Below are positions 1 to 9,600 of a stretch of 24,876 nucleotides of DNA, piece after piece. Source of the stretch: an uncultured Pseudomonadota bacterium (GTDB lineage Bacteria; Myxococcota_A; Polyangia; HGW-17); contig CALKWH010000107.1 of the NCBI GenBank assembly GCA_938004375.1, positions 1 through 24,876 on the forward strand. The letters are read 5' to 3'. Every line of letters starts with the position of its first letter. Position 1 is the first letter of the stretch. The notes beneath the pieces are model-generated. The model was not told the DNA's origin and did not search any database. It was given only the letters and a program-made list of their open reading frames with translations. Made by a program: the position numbers and the translations under genes.

Positions 1-44
1 ATCGTATTCGGTGACTGGAGTTCAGACGTGTGCTCTTCCGATCT
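1..44. other. Illumina index-adapter sequence (left contig end)
   Basis: Positions 11-44 are the reverse complement of the standard TruSeq index adapter, ending in GCTCTTCCGATCT. Positions 1-10 read as the reverse complement of an 8-base index (CGAATACG) plus two more adapter bases. The same index and adapter occur at the right end in opposite orientation. This is library sequence, not genome. Its translations (starting MTGVQTCALPI, MCSSDL or MLFRS) are well-known contaminant peptides in databases and should not be annotated. Genomic DNA starts at 45. Confidence 0.98.
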
Positions 45-533
<489 letters not shown>

Positions 534-547
534 CGTGATATAAACTC

Positions 548-561
548 GGTTTCGCGAAACC
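548..561. promoter_or_regulatory. 14-bp perfect palindrome, GGTTT-N4-AAACC (copy 1)
   Basis: GGTTTCGCGAAACC is its own reverse complement and lies 15 bp after the stop of the truncated secreted-protein gene, upstream of the giant TPR gene. A second GGTTT-N4-AAACC dyad sits at 614-627. The pair could be an operator for a dimeric regulator. This first copy could also form a small RNA hairpin, but it lacks a proper U-tract. Confidence 0.35.
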
Positions 562-613
562 CTGAATTTTCAAAGGTTTTGCCATGCGATTTCCAGTAGT
601 TACCTGCGTTTTT

Positions 614-627
614 GGTTTTTGTAAACC
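614..627. promoter_or_regulatory. GGTTT-N4-AAACC dyad (copy 2)
   Basis: GGTTTTTGTAAACC shares the same five-base arms and four-base spacing as the palindrome at 548-561. The two centres are 66 bp apart. This copy ends 23 bp before the likely GTG start of the TPR gene. It is a candidate repressor site or 5'-UTR hairpin. No convincing -35/-10 pair was found between the copies. Confidence 0.3.
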
Positions 628-650
628 GCACTTCCCCGATGGAGGTTCCC

Positions 651-3600
651 GTGGCTGAATATATCATTGAAGATCTGATCATCACGCTGGACGAGACTTT
701 CGAAGACGCAGTCAACGAGTGGGTCGGCAAGGCGCAGGCCTTCGAAGCCGAGGGAAACGCGGCGCGCGCGATGGACGCCTGGACCCGGGCGGTGAAGGCC
801 TCCGAGACGGCCATCGGGCCCCGGCTGGCGCTAGCGAAGATGTACAAGGACGCGGCGCGCTGGAACCAGTACGTCGACGCCCTCAACGACGTGTCCAAGC
901 GGCTCCCCGAGGCCATGCTCGAGGAGAAGGCCCGGCTCATCCACATCACCATTCCGGTGCTGCGCGACCAGATGAAGCTCATGCCCAAGGTCGTCGACGC
1001 CTACAAGAAGATTCTGTCGATCACCCCCGCCGACGACGTGGCCTTCAACGCCCTCGTCGAGATCATCTCGGGCATGTCCCGCTGGCCGGATCTGGTCAAG
1101 CTCTACCAGGAGCGCCTGGACTCGATCTCCGAGCCCGAGCGCAAGGCCGAGGTCCAACTCGAGGTGGCCCGACTGTACAACGACAAGCTCCACAACAAGC
1201 GTGAGGCCGCCAAGGCCTACGAGGCCCTGCTCGAGCTCGACCCGCAGAACGGCGAGGCCATCACCAGCCTCAAGGAAATGTACGAGCAGGCCCGTGACTT
1301 CGAGAGCCTGATCGCCCTGCACAAGCGCGAACTGGAGTTCATCACCGACGGGGACGCCCGCGCCGAGAAGACGCTCGAGATCGCGAAGATGGCCGCCACC
1401 CGCGTGAAGAAGCCCGAGCTGCTCATCCAGTTGTGGGAGGAGGTCCTCGCGGTGGATCCGGGCTCCGTCGAGGCCCTGGAGAACCTCGAGCAGTTGTACG
1501 AGCGCGAGAAGAACTGGCAGAAGATGGTCGAGATCGACCGTCAGTTGCTGGACCTGGTCACCGACCGCACGCGGCAGGCCGCGGTGTGCATGAAACTGGC
1601 GCCCACGATCCAGGAGAAGCTCGAGGATCCCGCCGGCGCCGTCGAGATCTGGCGCATGCTGCTCAACCTGGAGCCGGAGAACCGCCGGGCCCAGGACGCC
1701 CTGAAGAAACTGCTGGTGGACACCGGCGAGTTCGACGAGCTCGAGGCCCTGTTCCGCCAGTGGGAGAAGCTCGAGGAGTACATCCGCATCATCTCCAAGC
1801 AGTCCGAGGGCGAGGCCGACGGGGCGAAGAAGATCGACCTGCTGTTCCGCGAGGCCCGCATCTGGAACGCCGATCTGGCCAAGGCCGACCGCGCCATGAA
1901 GGCCTACGAGAAGGTCCTCGAGACGGACGCCGCCAACCTCCAGGCCGCCGAGGCCCTGATCACGCTCTACGAAGAGGCCCAGCAGTTCAAGAAGCTGCCG
2001 CCGGTCCTCGAGATCCGCATCCGGCACACCGAGGAAGACGACCTCCGCCGCGACCGCATGGAGGAGCTCGCCCGCATCTTCGACGAGCATTTGAAGGACA
2101 AGGAGAGCGCCTTTGGCTGGTACCTGCAGGCCTTTGGCCTGGGCCCGGACCTGGTGGGCCTGCGGGACGCCTGCGAGCGCCTCGCCGGCGCCGTGGAGGG
2201 CGGCTGGGCCAGGCTCGTGACCGCCTACGAGGCCGCCTACGAAGCCTGCTCGGGTCCGGACGTCGCCATGCAGTTGATGCTCGTGGTCGCCGGCGCCCAG
2301 GAGAACCAGTTGAAGGTCCCCGAGAAGGCCCTGGCCACCAACCTGAAGATCCTCGAGCTCGACGCCTCCAGCGAGCCCGCCCTCGACGCCCTCGAGCGGA
2401 TCTACCAGTCCCGCCAGGAGTGGGAACAACTCCTCTCCGTCTATGAGAAGAAGATCGAATTGGCCGTCGACGACACGCTCCGCAAGGACCTGTTGTGGAA
2501 GCTCGCCGACATCTACGACACGCTGATGGAGAAGCCGGCCAAGGCCGTGGACGCCTATACCCAGGCCCTCGAGCTCCTGCCCGAGGATCTCCCCACCATG
2601 CAGCGCCTCGACGCCCTCTACGCCCGTCTGGAGAAGTGGCAGGACCTCTCGGACATCCTCGAGCGCCAACTGGAGTTTGCCGCAGACGAGGCCGCCCGAG
2701 TGGAACTGAAGTTCCGCTGGTCCGAGGTCCAGGAGAGCCGCCTCGACAAGGTCGAGGACGCCATCGAGGGCTACCGGCAGGTGCTCGATTGGCAGCCCGG
2801 CCACGAAGGCGCCAAGGAGAAACTGGAGAAGCACCTCGACTCGGAGACCGCGTCCTTCCGACGCTCGGCCGCCGACATCCTCGAGCCCGTCTACAAGACC
2901 CTCATGGAGTTCGAGAACCTGGTGAAGGTCCACGAGATCCAGGCCGAAACCGACGATGATCCGATCTTCATCCTCGACATGTTCATCACCATCGGCAACC
3001 TGTGGTCGGAGAACATCGGCAACAACGACAAGGCCCTCGACGCATATGCCCGCGCCGTGCGTCACAGCCCCGACTCCGACGACGCCCGGACCGCGTTCGA
3101 GAAGGTCGCCGAGATCGAGGACCGCTGGGCCTCGGTGCTGACCGTCTACTCCGAGATCCTCGAGAAGGGCGAGCTCGGCGAGGTCATCTCCCACACTCTG
3201 CACGTGCGGGCCGCCGAGATCGCGCGGGACCACCTGCAGAAGGTGAACACGGCGATCCACCACTTCGGCGCCGCCCTCGAGCTCGATCCGATGAACGAGG
3301 CTGTGCTCGCCGCCCTCGAGACGCTGTACCAGACCACCGAGGACTGGGACCAGCTGCTGTTCGTCAGCCGCAAGCAGCTCGAGCTGGCCCAGGAGCTCGA
3401 GCGCCGCCAGGAGCTGCGGTTCCGCTGCGGCATGATCCTGGACCAGAAACTGAACCGGGCCCCCGAGGCCGTCGCCGTCTACGAGGAGGTCCTCGGCGAG
3501 GAGCCCGAGCGCACCACCGCCCTGCACGCCCTCGACGTCCTGTATCAGAAGCTCGAGAACTGGAGCGAGCTGGCCGACAACCTGACCAAGCAACTGGAGC

Positions 3601-6600
3601 TGGCCGAGGAGCTCGAGGACCAGAGCGAGCTGCTGCGCCGCCTGGCCGCCGTCCAGCACGAGAAACTGAAGGAGACGACCATGGCCATCGAGACCTGGCG
3701 CCGCGCGCTGGAGCTCGACAACACCGACGACGCCGTGATCTCCTCCCTCGAGAAGCTGCTGGACATGGAGGACCATGCCCTGGTGGTCGCCCGCATCCTG
3801 GAACCCGTGTACAAGAACCTGGGCCGCTGGGAGCCCCTGATCCGCGTCTACGAGATCGTGATGAAGAACAGCTACGATCCGGGCGAGCAGATCGGGCTGA
3901 TCCACCAGATCGCCAACATCTACGACGAGTTCATGGAGGAGCCCCGCCGCGCGTTCGACACCTACGCCCGCGCCTTCGTGATCGATGCCCGGCACGAGGC
4001 GACCCGCCACCAACTCGAGCGGCTCGCCCAGGCCCTGACCGCCTGGGAGGATCTGTTCACGCTGTACGCCAAGACCGTGGACGCCAAGGAGGACACCGAG
4101 GTCGCCCTGGAACTCCAGACCCGCATCGCCGACCTCCTGGCCACCACCGTCGGCGACGTGGAGCGCGCGGCGGCCGCCTACAACAAGCTGCTGGACATCT
4201 CCCCCGAGTACATCCCGGCGGTGGACGCCCTGGAGAAGCTCTTCCTGACCACCGGCGACATCCCCCGCATGGTCCAGGCCATCCTGAAGAAGGTCGAGCT
4301 GGTCGCCGAGCCCGAGGAGAAGAAGCGGCTGGCCTTCCGGGTCGCCGAGATCCAGAAGAACGAGCTCGAGGACAAGAACGCGGCCATCGCCACCTATCGT
4401 CTGATCCTCGAGATCGACGACACCGAACTGGGCGCCCTCGACGCCCTCGAGGTGATCTTCGTCCACGACGAGAACTGGGAGAGCCTGCAGGAGGTGTATG
4501 CACGCAAGGCGGACCTGGCGCCGTCCCTCGAGGAGCGCAAGGGCATGCTCTACACCCTGGGCCAGATGTACGACCAGGAGCTCCACAGCCTGGAGAAGGC
4601 CATCGAGACCTACGAGCGCATCCTCGACGAGGATCCGGTCGACGAGGTCGCCCTGCAGTCCCTGGACCGTTTGTACGAGGCAGCCGGCAAGTGGCAGGAG
4701 CTCATCTCCGTGCTCGACGTCGAGATCCAGAACGGCCAGAGCGACGTGGAGATCGCCGAGATCAAGTTGCGCCTGGGCGAGGTCCACGAGCTGCGCCTGG
4801 CGGCCCCGGACGTCTCGGTGCCCCTCTACGGCGAGGCCCTCGGCCTCGACTCCAGCAACGGCGGCGTGATCACCGCGCTGGCCCGCGTCATGCACGGGGG
4901 CGCCGGTGACGACCGCTGCGCCGAGATCAAGTACGAGCCCGAGGTCCGCACCGCGGCCGCCGTGATCCTGGATCAATACTACTCCACCGTGGGCGAGCAG
5001 GAGAAGCTCGTCGACGTGCTCAACGTCCGCGTCGAGCAGAGCGAGGACACCTACGAGCGGGTCCAGCTCCTGCACCGGCTCAAGGAGATCCACGAGCTCC
5101 AGCTCGACTCCCCGAAGGACGCCCGCGACGACATGGCCCGCGCGCTGCACCTGGATCCGCGGCACGAGGAGACCCTGCGCGACATCGAGAAGCTTTCCGG
5201 CATCATCGACGCCTGGAGCGAGCTCATCGGCATCTACACCGCCGTCCAGAAGGAGTGCGGCGAGGACGAGGACAAGATCTTCTACCTCCACCGCATGGCC
5301 CGCGTGTTCGAGGATGAGCTCCGCGATCCGGCCCAGGCCACCATCCGGCTCGAGGAGGTCCTCAAACTCGACGCCGAGGCCGAGGCGGCCCTGACCGGCC
5401 TCGACCGGCTCCTGCTCGCCCAGGAGCGCTACGAGGAGCTGGCCCGGATCCTCGCCCGCGAGGTCGAGCTGGCCCGCGTGCCCGAGGAGGCCCAGAACTT
5501 CCGCTACCGCCTCGCCCGGCTGCACGTCGAACACCTGGGCGCCCCCGAGAAGGGCGTCGAGGCCTATGCCGCCCTGCTCGAGGAGGCGCCCTACCACGAC
5601 GCCGCCCGCGAGGGCATGGAAGACCTGCTCGCCCAGGGCACCAGCCCGAAGCGCGTGTTCGAGGTCCTCGAGCCGCTGTACCGGCAGGATTCGCTCTGGG
5701 AGAGCCTGGTGAACCTGCACGAGAAGTACCTCGAGTTCGTCAAGGTCCCCGAGGAGCGCATCACCCTCTTCAAGACCATCTGCGACCTCCAGGAAAATTA
5801 CCTGCGGGATCCTGACCAGGCCTTCAAGACCTGGGCCCGCGCCTTCGCCGAGGCCGAAGACGACGTGGAGATTCAGGAGCGGCTCGAGGGTCTGGCCGCC
5901 CAGATGGCCCTGTGGGTCGACCTGACCGACGTCTATCGCGCCTCCGCGCGCAAGCTCGCCAACCGGGCCGCGGCCAGCCCGTCCAAGGCCGCGGACCTCA
6001 ACGACCTCGCCGTGCAGATCTGGCTGAAGGCCGCCCGCGTCCACGAGGAGGAGCTGCACGACCCGGCCGGCGCCGAGGAGGCCAACCTCGAGGTCCTGAA
6101 GATCGACTACGAGCACTACACCGCACTCGAGAGTCTGGACCGCATCTACTCGGCCAACGACATGTTCCCCGAGCTCGCCGGCATCCTCGACCGTCGCGCG
6201 AAGACGGCCCAGGATGCGTACGACCGCGTGCAGTTCCTGTTCCGGCTCGCCAAGGTCCGCGAGGAAGACCTGCGGGACCTGCCCGCCGCCGTGGCCGCCT
6301 TCGAGGCCATCGTCCGCGAGGAAGAGGGCAACATCGACGCCCTCGAGGGCCTGGAGCGCATCCACTTCGAAACCAGCGACTACAAGGCCCTCTTCAACGT
6401 CTACGAGCGCATGTCCAAGGCCCTGTCCTCGGACGACGATGTGGCCGAGGCCCTGGCCCACATGGCCAAGATCGCCTCGGACGCCCTGAAGAACCCCCTG
6501 GGCGCCAAGGACCTCTGGAAGCGCGTCCTCGAGCTCAAGGGCGAGGAACCCCGCGCCCTCAAGGAGTTGTCCCTGCTCGCCGAGGCCGCCCGCGACTGGG

Positions 6601-9600
6601 CCGGGTGCGTCGATTACCTGAACCGCATCACCCAGGCCTCCTACGAGACCTCCGAGCAGGTCGATGCCTACCTGTCCGTCGGCCGCATCGCGCTCAAGGA
6701 GCTCGCCGACCACCGTCAGGCCCTGGACGCCTATCAGGCCGTCCGCTCCATCGACCCGTCCAACACCGAGGCCCTCGAAAACCTGGCCTTCATCTTCTCC
6801 GAGAGCCAGGCCTGGGAGGAGCTCGTCGAGGTCCTCGAAGCCCTCGTCGGCCTGGGCCAGGGCACCATGCCCGCCGCCAAACTGCGGCAACTGTACGCCC
6901 AGATCGGCAAGATCGAGAAGGAGTACCTGATGCGCTCGGACCGCGCCATCGCGGCGTGGGAGAGCGTGCTACAGCAGGTCTCCGGGGACGCCGAGGCCCT
7001 CGAGGCCCTCGAGACCCTCTATACCCAGAGCGAGATGTGGACCGACACCATCCGGATCCTGGAGGAGAAGGTCCGGATGTCCCAGAAGGATCCGCAGAAG
7101 ATCGAGCTGCTGTTCCAGATCGCCGACATCTATGAGACCCGGGTGTGGGACAAGGCCTCGGCCGCCAACGCTTACGGCCGCGTCCTGAAGCTCGAACGCC
7201 TCCACGTCGAGGCCTTCAACCAACTCGAACGCCTGCTGCGCGATCTGAACAAGTGGAAGGAGCTCACCGACCTGTACCTGAAGAAGTTCGTCGACCTGGG
7301 CGGCCAGGAGGAGGACGTCCCCGAGCATAACAAGGCCGAGATCGTCTCCATCCTCCAGCGCCTGGCGGTGGTCTACGAGGAGAAGCTCCAGGACCGCGAG
7401 AACGCCTTCGTCGCGCTCTCCAACGCCTTCGCCATCGCCCCGATGAACGACGTCACCGCTGACCACCTCGAGCGCATCGCCTCCATCCAGAACAACTGGG
7501 AGGAGCTCATCGAAATGTACCAGGAGGCCGTCGACGCCGTCGAGGATCGCCTGGTCCGCTGCGACCTGCTGGTCAAGATGGGCAAGTGGTACGCCGACCA
7601 GCTCGACGATCTGGCCAAGGCCAGCGAGGTCCTCAAGCAGGCCCTCCGGCTCGAGCCGAAATACGGCCGCGTCCACCTGCAGTTGGCCGAGGTCCACCGC
7701 AAGAACCAGTCCGTCGGTGAGTACATCAGCGAACTGCGCCTCGCCCTCGAGGTCGAGACCCGCCAGGACGTCGTCTACAAGTCCGCCATGGAGCTCGCGC
7801 GCACCTACGAGAAGGACTTCGCCGACATGGACGAGGCGATCCGGTTCTACAAGAAGGCGCACGAGGCCAACCTCGACCAGGAGGAGCCGCTGGAGGCCCT
7901 GGAGCGCCTCTACGAGAAGAACGAGAAATGGCGCGAACTGATCGACATCGTCAACGAGCGCGTCGAGCGCAGCACCAACGAGGAGGAGATCTTCGACCTC
8001 AAACTGAAGATCGCCGACCTCTACGACGACCGCCGCGAGCTGCCCTCCAAGGCCATCGAGGTGCTCAACGAGCTCCTCGACGCCCACCAGGACAACCTGA
8101 TGGTCATGCGCAAGCTCGAGGAACTGTACGAGAAGATCGGTGACCTCGAGGAGTACCTGGCGATCCTCGAGCGTCAGATGAACTACCTGTCCCACGACGA
8201 CGAGCGCATCCGCAAGTCCCACCAGATGGCCGCGGTGTGGGAGGAGCACTTCGAGAAGCCCGACAAGGCCATCGAGTGCTACGAGGCGGTCCTGGCGATC
8301 AGCGACAAGGACGAGCGCTCCTACCAGAACCTGGCCCGCCTGTACCGCCAGGAGAAGAAGTGGACCGAGTACATCGAGGTCATCTACCGCCACATCTACA
8401 CCAAGCACGACCCGAAGGAGCGCGTCCGCCTGTACAAGGCCGCCGCCGAGGTCCTCGAGAAGCAGCTCAACGAGCCCGAGCGCGCCATCGACGCCTACAT
8501 CGCCGTGCTCGACGACGACGCCATGGACCTCGACTCGCTGACGGCGCTGTCCCGGCTGTACGAGACCCAGCAGGACTGGGACCGCTGCATGGACGTCTCC
8601 GTGCGCCTGGTGGACCTGATCTCCGATCAGTCCGCCAAGGTGGATCTGTACTTCCGCATCGGCAAGATCTCCGAAGAGTACCAGCACAACCCGTCCGAGG
8701 CCGAGCGCCTCTACGCCGAGGCCCTGGCCATCAACCCCTCGTTCGTGCCCGCGCTGAAGAAGCTCTCGAACATCTACGGCGACCGCCACGACTGGCTCAA
8801 GGCCGCCAAGATGCTCGAGGTCGCGCAGACCCACACCGCGAACATGGTGGACAAGGCCAGTTATCTCTACGAGGGCGGCGTCATCCGCCTGGATCACCTC
8901 GACGATCCGGAGCGCGCGGCCGAGCTGCTCGAGGCCTGCCTCGACATCGATCCCGAGCACGTGGACGCGGCCCTGCGCTACACGGACATCCTGTGGGAGC
9001 GCAAGAGCTACGAGGACATGTTCCCCCACCTGCAGATGCTCGTGCGCAAGCTCGAGGCCGCCAACGCCGACAAGGAGCTGCTGGCCAAGGTTTACTACCG
9101 GTTCGGCCGCAGCGCGGAGGCCCGCCGCGAGCTCGAGAAGGCCCAGAAGGCCTATTACAACGCCTATCAGATCGAGAAGACCTCCCTGCCGGTGCTGCAG
9201 GGCATGGCCTCGGTGTGCTACGCCCTCGAGCAGTGGGAGCAGGCCTTCAAGCTCTACAAGCAGATCCTCGTCCATCCGCAGGCCGAGAACGACCGCGAGC
9301 TGCAGACCGAGATCTACTTCAAGCTCGGCGCCGTCCACTTCAAGCGCAACGAGATCATGAAGGCCCAGAACCTCTACGAGAAGGCCCTGGAGCACGATCC
9401 CAACCACCAGCCCACCCTGCAGGCCATGGTGGACCTGTACGAGAAGGAGAACAACTTCAAGGCTGCCGCCGAGATCAAGGCCCGCATGGCCGAGAACCTG
9501 ACCGGTGCCGAGCGGATCGACTTCATGATCGGGCTCGCCGAGTACTACCGCGACAAGGTCATGGACAACGCCTCGGCGATCAAGGTCTTCGAGGAAGCAG

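Noticed and set aside
534..650. Sigma-70 promoter from TTGACG at 530 with TATAAA nearby
   Set aside because: The two boxes are only 4 bp apart, far too close for a functional pair, and no alternative pair with proper spacing was found.
831..6890. A 2019-codon open frame antisense to the giant TPR gene, and a 1337-codon one at 6969..10982
   Set aside because: They are in exact codon register with the sense gene. Stops would need sense codons TTA, CTA or TCA, which this GC-rich gene almost never uses; the breaks fall exactly at CTA codons (831, 6969). The translations are Leu/Val/Gly/Glu/His low-complexity without motifs.
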